From Elizabethkingia bruuniana (lineage in GTDB: Bacteria > Bacteroidota > Bacteroidia > Flavobacteriales > Weeksellaceae): DNA of 64,000 nucleotides. Below the pieces are notes generated by a model. It was not told where the DNA came from. It saw nothing but the letters and a program-made list of their open reading frames with translations, and did no database searches. Position numbers and translations under genes: made by a program. Of this stretch, positions 27,837 to 35,786 are shown piece by piece. The DNA lies in contig NZ_CP014337.1 of NCBI RefSeq assembly GCF_002024805.1, forward strand, positions 3,038,001 to 3,102,000, written 5' to 3'. Numbering within the stretch: the stretch's first letter is position 1; each line of letters opens with the position of its first letter.

Positions 27837-29456
27837 TTATTTTAACTGTATAGATGTGGTAAGGTAATTATTATTAACAGTATAGCCCGATCCGGAAGTT
27901 CTCCATCTAAAGACAACATTAATGGCAGAAGAGCCTTGAGGTGTTATAGTTCCTGCACATGTTTCCTGATCTGTTGTCGTGTTATTACGATCAGTAGCGC
28001 TTACATTATTAAATCCGGAAAAGAATACGATGTTATCAATGTCTAAATTCTGCAGTTTTGTATTAGCATTCAACGTTCCGCTCACATTTCTCGTATTAGA
28101 TGTGCTTCCATAGCCATAGCGGCTGCTACATTTAAGATTATAAGCAATTGGATTACTGGATATGTTTTTGATCATCGGAGTAAAATAAGGAGCCCCATTA
28201 ATATATCCATCTAACATAATCCCAGAATAAGAAGCCAGGCTTCCGTTACTGCCACCAGCCACTACATCTGAAAAAGCATTATTGAAACTATTTCCTACAG
28301 AAGAACTGCTATAAAAAGATCCATATGATCCAATGGAAACAATATTGCTTAGATTAGGTGTTATAGTTAGATCATAGTCTGTTTTCTCTGTAATCCTTGC
28401 ATTATTTATAGTTATGTTTCCCATATATTCCATTCCTCCATCAGTGACAACTCTACTAATTATAATCTGTCCGTTTGTTGTGGTTGGAGTTAATAAAACT
28501 AATGCATTGCTATCATATTGTGGGTTTCCGGGAAACCCAGAGGTTGTTGTAATTGGGATACGTGCTAATTGAGGATTCGTAAAGTTTATTGTTGAACCAC
28601 TATTTACAGAACCATAAGTAATTTGACCAGTTGAGAAGTTAAAATTTGTAACACTATTTCCAACAGGCAGAATTGAAATGCCGCCTACTTCTGTTATATT
28701 TCCAGGCGTTGCTGTTATTGAATTTAAGGCTGAAGTATTGAGATGTAATCTTAATCTGGCGAATTGATGTAGCATTGTTCCTGTTAAAGTGGTATTAGAA
28801 TTACTGGCTAATGTTAAATCCGTCATAAAATACATTAAATCACTGTTGTTACTGTTATTCGCATTATTAGTTAAATTAGTCAAAGCAACAGTAGAAAGAC
28901 TAGCTCGGTTTGTAGGTGTAGGAATAGTTGTACTATTCACCGAGTATACAATGAAGGTATAAGTTTGACCTCCGTTTAAACCTGTAATGGGAGTTATTGA
29001 TGAACCGACAGTATAATTTTTTGAGGTTACAAAATTCCCTGTAGTTTTATCATAAACAAGAACGCTATACATTACTCCATTAGTTAGGGCTTTTGGTGTA
29101 CCCAATGCAGCAGTTGGATTTAACGATGCCTGAGCATTTTTTAAGTTTGAATACCTGCTTGGGGCTAAAGTGATATCATATAAATTCCCAAATTCATCTT
29201 TAACAGTTTGATTCTGTATTTTTTCTTGCGTACCAAATCCAGATCTATCAATTGATGCTGTTTTTTCAATATCGCCATCTTCACTTGCTGTATTAAAAAT
29301 ACCGGGTAATACAGATGCATTTCCATTAAGGTTATTACTCCCTTCAATATTTGTAATATTATCATTACTTCTGCATGATATAATTAAAAAGGAGGTTATT
29401 AAGAATGTTGTGTTAAGTAATTTTTTATAACGCTTTTTAAGTAAGTTTGACTTCAT
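27837..29456 (-). CDS. Cassette-1 surface lipoprotein (fimbrillin-like)
   Basis: 539 residues. The lipobox ends FLIISC (Cys about 28) followed by RSNDNITN, the same start (CRSxD) as the lipoproteins of cassettes 2 and 3. The body is Asn/Thr/Ser-rich with many short beta strands, and residues about 130-240 (MYSVLVYDKTTGNFVTSKNY, GGQTYTFIVYS, DLMYFMTDLTL) align by eye with the same region of the other two. Unlike them it has no FISUMP domain at the C-terminus. Layout suggests a fimbrillin/Mfa-type surface protein. It lies 45 nt downstream of a small peptide gene and behind an invertible promoter now facing away, so it is predicted silent in this assembly. Confidence 0.72.
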   Translation of the reverse strand: MKSNLLKKRYKKLLNTTFLITSFLIISCRSNDNITNIEGSNNLNGNASVLPGIFNTASEDGDIEKTASIDRSGFGTQEKIQNQTVKDEFGNLYDITLAPSRYSNLKNAQASLNPTAALGTPKALTNGVMYSVLVYDKTTGNFVTSKNYTVGSSITPITGLNGGQTYTFIVYSVNSTTIPTPTNRASLSTVALTNLTNNANNSNNSDLMYFMTDLTLASNSNTTLTGTMLHQFARLRLHLNTSALNSITATPGNITEVGGISILPVGNSVTNFNFSTGQITYGSVNSGSTINFTNPQLARIPITTTSGFPGNPQYDSNALVLLTPTTTNGQIIISRVVTDGGMEYMGNITINNARITEKTDYDLTITPNLSNIVSIGSYGSFYSSSSVGNSFNNAFSDVVAGGSNGSLASYSGIMLDGYINGAPYFTPMIKNISSNPIAYNLKCSSRYGYGSTSNTRNVSGTLNANTKLQNLDIDNIVFFSGFNNVSATDRNNTTTDQETCAGTITPQGSSAINVVFRWRTSGSGYTVNNNYLTTSIQLK

Positions 29457-29500
29457 AATCTTTTAATTTAGTATTTGATATATAAATATTACCCGCGGCC

Positions 29501-29707
29501 TTATGGTGTAAATGGATCCCAGTCATATGTTTGTGTATCGGTGTCTACATTTGTATTTTCATTGATAACAGGTGTTACTGTGGCTGAGCCACCAGCAATG
29601 CATTCTTCCATTTCAACCATTGTAATTTCTATGGTTGGCGGAGTGTATTCTTTTTTAGTCTGTTTTTCTTTAACTTCTAATAGAAGTTTGTCTTGTGTTT
29701 TGATCAT
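29501..29707 (-). CDS. Cassette-1 small peptide with MVEMEECIAGGSA motif
   Basis: 68 residues without a signal peptide. The N-terminus is basic (DKLLLEVKEKQTKKEY), the middle reads PPTIEITMVEMEECIAGGSA, and the acidic tail ends YDWDPFTP. Two further genes in the window (34913-35107 and 37477-37659) share the motif VEMEC/ECGIA followed by small residues and a terminal DW...PF. Each lies directly before a CRSxD lipoprotein. Function is unknown; it could be an exported partner, a co-polymerising subunit or a leader peptide. Confidence 0.7.
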   Translation of the reverse strand: MIKTQDKLLLEVKEKQTKKEYTPPTIEITMVEMEECIAGGSATVTPVINENTNVDTDTQTYDWDPFTP

Positions 29708-29803
29708 AATGTTTTTGTTTTGTGTATATTATTATATGCTAAGATTTTTTTAACTAACCATATTTCATCTATATTAAAAGCTTGAAGCAATACCTTTTGT
29801 TTT

Positions 29804-29898
29804 AAAAAGGGAGGCATCCTCAAAAGCCTCCCCTAAATCTGTCAGGCAACAAAAAAGATGATGACTATTTAGGCTTTGACAGATTTTCACAAACAAAA
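29804..29898 (-). promoter_or_regulatory. Cassette-1 structured leader with internal terminator
   Basis: Read on the minus strand: conserved TTTGTTTGTGAAAA, a 10-bp stem AAATCTGTCA/TGACAGATTT (29877-29886 with 29835-29844) closing a 32-nt loop, then at once GGGAGGC...GCCTCCC followed by TTTTT (29804-29833). The last part is a canonical intrinsic terminator placed 97 nt before the peptide ATG, so it would act as an attenuator. Equivalent leaders with compensatory stem changes precede cassettes 2 and 3. Confidence 0.65.
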
Positions 29899-30061
29899 TG
29901 AATATCTTATAACTGATAATTGTGTCCTTGATTTATATTTTTCTTAATCACCTCTACTCCTTTAATATTTTTATATAATTTATATCACTTTAACATTTAA
30001 TAACTTAAAAATGTATTATTATTTATTAAAAATATTTTATTAAAAAGTAATCAATATTAAA

Positions 30062-30292
30062 AATAGTCCTGACAAGACTATTTTTATAACTAATTGATTT
30101 CTAAACCAATATATTAAAATGAGCAGCGTATAAACGGAAAGGCAGTTTTAATAATTTTTAAACGATATTAGTTGCTCGACAATGTAACGTTCAAAACAAA
30201 TAATATTTTGATTTATAGATTTTTATAACTATTTGGTAGATTGGAAAAATATCCTATATTTGCATATACAAAGTAGTCTTGTCAGGACTATT
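30062..30292. repeat. Invertible promoter segment 1 with inverted repeats
   Basis: A perfect 19-bp inverted repeat, AATAGTCCTGACAAGACTA at 30062-30080 and its complement at 30274-30292, bounds 193 bp. The repeats are themselves built of arms TAGTC and GACTA around a 7-nt centre CTGACAA. One consensus promoter lies inside next to the right repeat. A tyrosine recombinase gene begins 48 nt to the right. Position between a recombinase and a surface-protein cassette is that of a phase-variation inverton. Confidence 0.85.
30233..30262 (+). promoter_or_regulatory. Invertible promoter 1 (currently towards the recombinase)
   Basis: TTG at 30233-30235, 19 nt, TATATTTG at 30255-30262. It lies inside the inverted-repeat segment, 11 nt from the right repeat. 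No equivalent minus-strand promoter was found in the segment. Confidence 0.8.
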
Positions 30293-30339
30293 CTTTTATG
30301 TTAAATTAGCTTGGAAATAACCTTTTAAAATTCCTTGCT

Positions 30340-31572
30340 ATGACCCTTAACTTCTCACTTTCTGGTAATACAGTCCTCAAAAACATTAATTTAATTTTAA
30401 ATACAGATCGTCTTAATTTTAAATTGCATACTTCTTTAAGAATTCCTGGTGAGCAATGGGATGAAGAGAAAAAGAGGCCCAAAAATATATATCTGAAAGA
30501 ATATAAAAAGCTTAACAATAAGCTTGATTCTCTTAAGAAAGAACTTGTCTTGTACCTTAACCAAAGACAAATTCAGAAAAGGGAAATGAACCAAAGATCT
30601 CTCTCCAGAGTTGTTCAAAAACTTATTAGTGAAAATAAAGATGTACAGCTCGAGAATTCACTACTATCATTAGTACAAAGCTATATATCAGACAGAAACG
30701 ATTTCATTTGTTATTCAACCTATAAGCGCTATAAGGTATTCTATAATTTAATACAGAGATTTGAAGGTTATGCGATGAAACATCTTTTTATAGAGGATAT
30801 TAATATGGAGTTCGTAAAGGAGTTTATTGCATTTGGTAAAGAAGAAAAATATAGCGAGAATACCATTTACAGAACAATTCATTTTGTGAAGACCATCCTG
30901 AATTTTGTAGAGAAAAAGGGAGTCAGAACCTCGGTAAGAGAAATGAACATTAAAAGAGAGAAACAACAAAAAGAGATTGTCTCTCTATCAGAAAAAGAGA
31001 TTCTCAAAATTGAAAACACCAATCTGCCCGATGAGCTAAAAGCCGCTAAAGACTGGCTGATAATCAGCTGTTATACAGGACAAAGATTTTCAGACTTTAT
31101 GAAGTTTTCCATAGATAAAATGGTTAATATAGATGGCAAAACCTGTATTAAATTCATCCAGCAAAAGACAAAAAAGAAGATTATTCTGCCTTTACATCCA
31201 TCCGTCAAAAATATCATTCAAAGAAATGAGAACGCTTTTCCTAAACCTTTAGATATTGTAACTTATAATAAACAGATAAAACTTATTGCCAGGATCGCAG
31301 GAATTAACCATACTTTGAGCGCAAGAAAACGTGTGGGGCACAGGGCTAAATCTTTTGTAATGGAAAAGTGGGAAACAATCACAAGCCATATAGGAAGGCG
31401 GAGCTTTGCTACAAACTTCTACGGAAAAATACCTACCCCTTTGCTATTACATGCCACAGGACATTCAACCGAACAGGTGTTTTTAAATTATATTAATGAT
31501 TTTGATAATGACCGAATTACTTCTTTAGGAGATTACTTTGATAAATTATACCAAAAAATTATAATGAGCTAA
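30340..31572 (+). CDS. Tyrosine recombinase of inverton 1
   Basis: 410 residues, integrase/XerD-like with an N-terminal arm-binding region, SAM-like core-binding domain and C-terminal catalytic domain. Catalytic residues are visible as Arg in CYTGQRFSDF, His-x-x-Arg in SHIGRRSFAT, His in ATGHSTEQ and the nucleophilic Tyr in VFLNYINDF. From residue about 125 onward the protein is almost identical to the recombinase at 38333-39562, whereas the first 120 residues differ. It is divergent from cassette 1 and separated from it by inverton 1, so it is the likely inverting enzyme. Confidence 0.88.
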   Translation: MTLNFSLSGNTVLKNINLILNTDRLNFKLHTSLRIPGEQWDEEKKRPKNIYLKEYKKLNNKLDSLKKELVLYLNQRQIQKREMNQRSLSRVVQKLISENKDVQLENSLLSLVQSYISDRNDFICYSTYKRYKVFYNLIQRFEGYAMKHLFIEDINMEFVKEFIAFGKEEKYSENTIYRTIHFVKTILNFVEKKGVRTSVREMNIKREKQQKEIVSLSEKEILKIENTNLPDELKAAKDWLIISCYTGQRFSDFMKFSIDKMVNIDGKTCIKFIQQKTKKKIILPLHPSVKNIIQRNENAFPKPLDIVTYNKQIKLIARIAGINHTLSARKRVGHRAKSFVMEKWETITSHIGRRSFATNFYGKIPTPLLLHATGHSTEQVFLNYINDFDNDRITSLGDYFDKLYQKIIMS

Positions 31573-32110
31573 TTTCGACCAATCCTAATTTTTAAGCCAA
31601 AGATATTTAATGTAAAAATCCCGAATAACTTTTTGCTATAAAAGCTGTTCCTTTAAAAAAATTCCTTGTTTATAAGACAAAGATCTTAAGATGAGGCGAC
31701 AAAACCTGACCTATTATAAAAAAGGGGAAATAATCCTGTTGCGAGATAGTATTCCTCCGGAATACTTACTTTCTGACACCTGCTTTTTTACACAGATCAG
31801 GCTCCTCCGTCGCATCTTTCTGATTTCTCATATGATGAAAATATGATCCACTATAATGACCGAGCAGCTCCGTTAGGAGCTTTATCCTTATATATTATAT
31901 TTTACAAAAATTCAGAGCGTTCCGGAGGAACCTTATCTTAATAATAGTTTATGTCAGGACACTTTAGATTTTTGAATGCTTCATATTAGCTGAACCTTTT
32001 GCTTAGCCTCAAAATTTTGAGCCCGATCCGCTTTTTGTTTGATACCCCTCAACCCTGAGCTTTTTATAAAAACAGTGCAAAAAAAAGCAACCAATTATAA
32101 AAATTGATTG
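30708..32110. repeat. Long direct repeat, copy 1
   Basis: DNA nearly identical to copy 2 at 38701-40282: the C-terminal two thirds of the recombinase gene plus about 540 nt downstream. Copy 2 carries an extra stretch of roughly 165 nt at about 39955-40115. The gene-free part (31573-32090) contains no convincing open frame, but has short inverted motifs such as GCTCCGTTAGGAGC and ends in a hairpin. Confidence 0.9.
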
Positions 32111-32116
32111 CTTGTT
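32090..32116. terminator. Hairpin at the end of direct repeat copy 1
   Basis: AAGCAACCAATT pairs with AATTGATTGCTT; a similar hairpin ends copy 2 (40254-40282). It probably terminates transcription from the recombinase side and from the facing gene. Confidence 0.6.
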
Positions 32117-32175
32117 ATAAATATTACTTCTAACTCTTTATGGAGCAGGATTATATTTTCTGATATAATCCTATT

Positions 32176-33105
32176 TTAATTTTTAGGATATTCTTCTAAA
32201 GAAGTATTGTTATTATCCATTTTCTTTGAATCTCTAGCAATTAATTCTATTTTTTTCATATAATCTTCTTTACCCTCTTCTTTTAAAAAGTAATTCAGTC
32301 TTGAAATAAAATCCGTATAAACCACCTCATTTTTAAGTTTTGAACTTATTAATTCAAATTCTTTCATAAACCTGCTTTCGTCTTTTAAAACTTTTGCATG
32401 AATACTTACCCAGGCACTAATAACGCTCCACCAATGTCCTGATGTATACAATATGTTCCAGTCTAAGTCATGAGCAATATAAAAGGAGATATTATCTGCT
32501 TTTTCAATTTCCTTATTGTATAACCTGGTTCCTGTTCCATTGGTAATATTGACAATTCTGATGAATTCACTAATATAATCTGCCTTTTTAGTCAGCAGCC
32601 TTTGAAATTTCTCATAATCCTTTTTTTGATTTTCATACTCACTTTGAAAAATTCGATAATTAGGATCATTTGTTGTGAAGATATTTACCGCTTGTAGCAT
32701 CACCTGATAGCGATCTAAGATTTTCTGCTGTACTTTATATAATTCGTTTAATTCTGTGTTACCGGAATTATCCCTGAAAATAATATTTGTATTATTCGGT
32801 TTATTGGAGTTACAACTGACTGAGAAATTATGTCCCGGAATATACATATCCAGCCCTCCGCCTTCTTTAGTTCCGGTTATAAGCCAGCGGCTCATTCCAT
32901 TATAAGGTGAATATTCCCCGGGGACTTTTAATGTAAATTTTCCACCCTCAGGAATCACTCCCTGAAAAACAGTCTTTTGCTCGCTCCCCTGAAATATTAT
33001 AAAATCATAACTTTTTCCTGCAAATTCGGGAAAATTCATATTAATCTCCTGAGCCTGCATTTTAAATAAAACCAATAGTAATAATAAATATTTAAATATT
33101 TTCAT
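32176..33105 (-). CDS. Secreted protein related to TlpA N-terminal domains
   Basis: 309 residues with a signal peptide (MKIFKYLLLLLVLFKMQAQ). The first 130 residues (NFPEFAGKSYDFIIFQGSEQ, VIPEGGKFTLKVP) look like the beta-domain, often DUF4369-like, that precedes thioredoxin domains in Bacteroidota. The rest is helical, and the protein stops without a CxxC thioredoxin module. It is either a natural short form or a truncated TlpA-like protein. It follows the cassette-3 lipoprotein on the same strand after a 20-bp inverted repeat. Confidence 0.65.
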   Translation of the reverse strand: MKIFKYLLLLLVLFKMQAQEINMNFPEFAGKSYDFIIFQGSEQKTVFQGVIPEGGKFTLKVPGEYSPYNGMSRWLITGTKEGGGLDMYIPGHNFSVSCNSNKPNNTNIIFRDNSGNTELNELYKVQQKILDRYQVMLQAVNIFTTNDPNYRIFQSEYENQKKDYEKFQRLLTKKADYISEFIRIVNITNGTGTRLYNKEIEKADNISFYIAHDLDWNILYTSGHWWSVISAWVSIHAKVLKDESRFMKEFELISSKLKNEVVYTDFISRLNYFLKEEGKEDYMKKIELIARDSKKMDNNNTSLEEYPKN

Positions 33106-33125
33106 AATTCATTGTTATTTTTATA

Positions 33126-33174
33126 TTTTTCTAACAAAGGTTAATTTCATTATCATTAACCTTTGTTAGAAAAA
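33126..33174. repeat. Perfect 20-bp inverted repeat with 9-nt loop
   Basis: TTTTTCTAACAAAGGTTAAT (33126-33145), loop of 9, then its exact complement (33155-33174). Both outer ends are T on the 5' side and A on the 3' side, so neither strand has a U-tract after the stem. It lies between cassette-3 lipoprotein and the next gene. Confidence 0.85.
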
Positions 33175-33241
33175 GTACACCCACAAACCTTGCCAAGGTG
33201 ACTCTCACACGAACAATCAGCCTCGACAAGGCATAAAAAGA

Positions 33242-34900
33242 TTAATTTTCTTTGATACAACGAACAGATATTCCATTCCCCCATTCTATAGGATAGCCAT
33301 CATTAGTAGCACCATCATTCGCAACGAATATATATGCGTGACTGTAGTTTTGGCCGCTCGATACCGATTGTCGCGTACCAGTCCAATAGCTGCCAAATTG
33401 GCCACGTTCGGCAGTACTACCAGGCAAAGTACCAGCTGTACTCCTGCGAGAACCAGCTGCAGGTAAGAATAATCCGGTTCCGACCATATTGCCTGAACTA
33501 TAATTCGTAGGACTCCCCCCCCAGCTCCCAAGCGAAGTGGTACTATTAAGGGCATGCATATCCTTTACTTCGTCCCACGAAGGTATTCTATATCCCTCCG
33601 GACATGGATCCATTTTCGTTTTGGTACCATCACCCCAAAGATCTTCTGCCGGAGTATTCGTGTCCGCAGGTTTTCTATATATCCATCCTGCCGGAAGATT
33701 ATTGCCGAGGTTATAGTCCTGATTCTGATCATCTGTCTGAGTAAGATAACGATTATCTGATACAGCATCATTTGTCGGCTTATGCCCCCATTGGTACTTT
33801 GCACCATGGATAGCTGCACTTGGTGTAAAGGGTTTTGCGTCCATATCTGCCCCGAGATTATGACACATAAATTCTTTCCATTTTCCAGTGGCTACATAAG
33901 CCCCACACTTAGAAAATAATATCGTGAGGTTTTTCTTCCATCCGGGTTTAATGGAAAACGAATTCGGGAGGTCAACAGATTTAGTAACACCACCTATTGT
34001 TAAATTAGCAGAAAACGAAGCGAAATTTCCTCCGGTATCTGCATTCACAAAAACAGGAGTCGCTGTCTGAGTGGTATTGCCAAAAGGCCCCGGAAAAGTA
34101 AGAGCCTCGCTAACAACACTGCCACGCCCTGTAATATTCCCCGTAGCCAAAGGAATGTTTCCCGTTGTAAAATGAGGAGTAATACTGGCACTGACTATAT
34201 TATCAATAGTCCCATAGCCTGATGATTTGATGATCGTTGTGATCAGGGTGGTTTTATGGGATAAGGTAATATCCAGTCTGTTTTGAGCCTCTGTGGGTAT
34301 ATAGTTTGGCTTCTGGTAATACATAAAGTCCCGGTCAATATTATTATAATTAACCTGTGCACTACCTATATCGGTTTTCTCTCCTGAGCTTATAAGCGGA
34401 AGAGTTGCCGATCCATAGGAATAAGCAACCATAGTATATGTACCTCCGTTATCCAGCATCATGGGTACTGGCGTCTGACCAACAATATAGTCCTGATGGG
34501 TATGATAGGCTCCGCTACTTTGTCTGTAAGCGATAACTCTGAAGGCCATTCCGGGTCCTAAAGGAGCGCCCGGAATAACAGCCATGGGACCTTTACCCAG
34601 GGATGCCCGAGTATTAAGCCCTGCTTCTGAAGCCGAAGACAGCTCTGCGGCCATAAATGTACTGGGAGTGATCAGTACACTATGACGCTCCACGGAATAA
34701 GTCCCGGATGCGTTCTTTCCCAAAGAAGCCTGTGAGGAACCTGGATCCCCATCATGAAAGGATGTTCCGAGTAAATTGATATTAACAGCAGAAACACCCT
34801 GACCTAGTGTATTATCCGTATCTGTACTACGACAGGATCCCAGCATAATAAAAGAAGAAGCAATAGCTAAATAGCCTATATGTTTTAGTTCTGATCTCAT
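33242..34900 (-). CDS. Cassette-3 surface lipoprotein with FISUMP domain
   Basis: 552 residues. The lipobox is SFIMLGSC (Cys about 23), then RSTDTDNTLGQGVSAVNINLLG. The middle region (HTHQDYIVGQTPVPMMLDNG, then YTMVAYSYGSATLPLISSGE) is shared with the cassette-2 lipoprotein. The last 220 residues form a FISUMP domain: FMCHNLGAD, KYQWG, DPCPEGYRIPSWDEVKDM and the closing ISVRCIKEN. FISUMP modules occur at the tips of Bacteroidota surface and fimbrial proteins. It sits 12 nt after its peptide gene. Confidence 0.82.
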   Translation of the reverse strand: MRSELKHIGYLAIASSFIMLGSCRSTDTDNTLGQGVSAVNINLLGTSFHDGDPGSSQASLGKNASGTYSVERHSVLITPSTFMAAELSSASEAGLNTRASLGKGPMAVIPGAPLGPGMAFRVIAYRQSSGAYHTHQDYIVGQTPVPMMLDNGGTYTMVAYSYGSATLPLISSGEKTDIGSAQVNYNNIDRDFMYYQKPNYIPTEAQNRLDITLSHKTTLITTIIKSSGYGTIDNIVSASITPHFTTGNIPLATGNITGRGSVVSEALTFPGPFGNTTQTATPVFVNADTGGNFASFSANLTIGGVTKSVDLPNSFSIKPGWKKNLTILFSKCGAYVATGKWKEFMCHNLGADMDAKPFTPSAAIHGAKYQWGHKPTNDAVSDNRYLTQTDDQNQDYNLGNNLPAGWIYRKPADTNTPAEDLWGDGTKTKMDPCPEGYRIPSWDEVKDMHALNSTTSLGSWGGSPTNYSSGNMVGTGLFLPAAGSRRSTAGTLPGSTAERGQFGSYWTGTRQSVSSGQNYSHAYIFVANDGATNDGYPIEWGNGISVRCIKEN

Positions 34901-34912
34901 AATTTCCAGGTA

Positions 34913-35107
34913 TTAAAACGGTGCTATTATTGTTGTATCATCTTGTCCTTCCCAATCTGTCTGAATCTCAGTTTCTACCGTTGAAGGAATAACAGCTGCC
35001 GAATTGGCGGCTATCCCGCATTCCATCTCTACAAAAATGACTTCTAATTCAGGTCTTACATAGACCTTGAGACAATGCTCCAAAGTTGTTTGATCGTTTT
35101 TTTTCAT
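34913..35107 (-). CDS. Cassette-3 small peptide with VEMECGIA motif
   Basis: 64 residues. It shows the same plan as the peptides of cassettes 1 and 2: a polar N-terminus, a beta-like stretch LEVIFVEMECGIAANSAAVI, then an acidic tail ending TDWEGQDDTTIIAPF. There is no signal peptide. It is intact, and the C-terminal DW...PF serves as reference for the truncated cassette-2 copy. Function is unknown. Confidence 0.72.
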   Translation of the reverse strand: MKKNDQTTLEHCLKVYVRPELEVIFVEMECGIAANSAAVIPSTVETEIQTDWEGQDDTTIIAPF

Positions 35108-35242
35108 TTTGATTGTTTTTAATTATTATTTGCAAAAAATTCAGATCCATATTGCAATAGATGATCTGTACTTTTTACTCTTTTTTTGTTTTTAATCAAT
35201 TTTAGACACAATCCAATATTTTATTGGATTATATATTTGGCT

Positions 35243-35356
35243 AAAAAGGAGGAAGGCTTGTATTTCGCACTCACACTTCCCCCCATAAACCTGCCTCTTA
35301 ACAACAAACGAAGTCATTAAAAAATTACTTCCGGCAGGTTTTCACCAAACAAATAA
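35243..35356 (-). promoter_or_regulatory. Cassette-3 structured leader with internal terminator
   Basis: Minus strand: TTTGTTTGGTGAAAA, stem AAACCTGCC/GGCAGGTTT (35333-35341 with 35287-35295), then GGGGGAAG...CTTCCTCC followed by TTTTT (35243-35284). It is placed 136 nt before the peptide ATG. It shows the same order as the leaders of cassettes 1 and 2. No inverted-repeat switch was found upstream of it. Confidence 0.6.
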
Positions 35357-35437
35357 TAAGATAGTTTAGTTTCACGATTATTGTCTTTAAACCTCATATA
35401 AAAAACACTAATAAATTCATTACTATAATTAATATTA

Positions 35438-35638
35438 TTAAGTATTGTTTATAAAATCATTGATTACTTCTTTTAAATTCTCTAAAGATTTGTTAAGTTC
35501 TTGTGGGAGCAAATACAATTTATATTGTGATGAACTCTTTAATTCATCCTGCTTATATATTTCTCCAGTTTCATCTAAAACAGATTCCGGAAAACCTGAA
35601 CGAACAACATCTTTTTTAAGACTTTTTATATAGTCGTA
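35438..35638 (-). pseudogene. C-terminal gene remnant without start codon
   Basis: An open stretch of 66 codons on the minus strand that is protein-like (KSLKKDVVRSGFPESVLDET, ... NKSLENLKEVINDFINNT) and closed by TAA. It is preceded directly by an in-frame TAA with no ATG inside. It is probably the tail of a gene removed when the region was rearranged. Family not recognised. The rest of the 35108-35786 gap holds the cassette-3 leader, and nothing else was seen. Confidence 0.4.
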
Positions 35639-35786
35639 TTAATTCTATATCTCTTATATTCCCAAATACTACATGTACTCTGTTCATAAGCTACCCAAAA
35701 CAAACCTTGCTTATATAACCGAATCGAGTGATAATTCTCCCCGGAAATAATATCAGATAATAAAATAAATCATAATCAATAAGGGT

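Noticed and set aside
29804-29833. Simple terminator of an unseen upstream gene
   Set aside because: No gene lies upstream on that strand, and the same stem-plus-terminator order recurs before all three cassettes, so a leader attenuator is the better reading.
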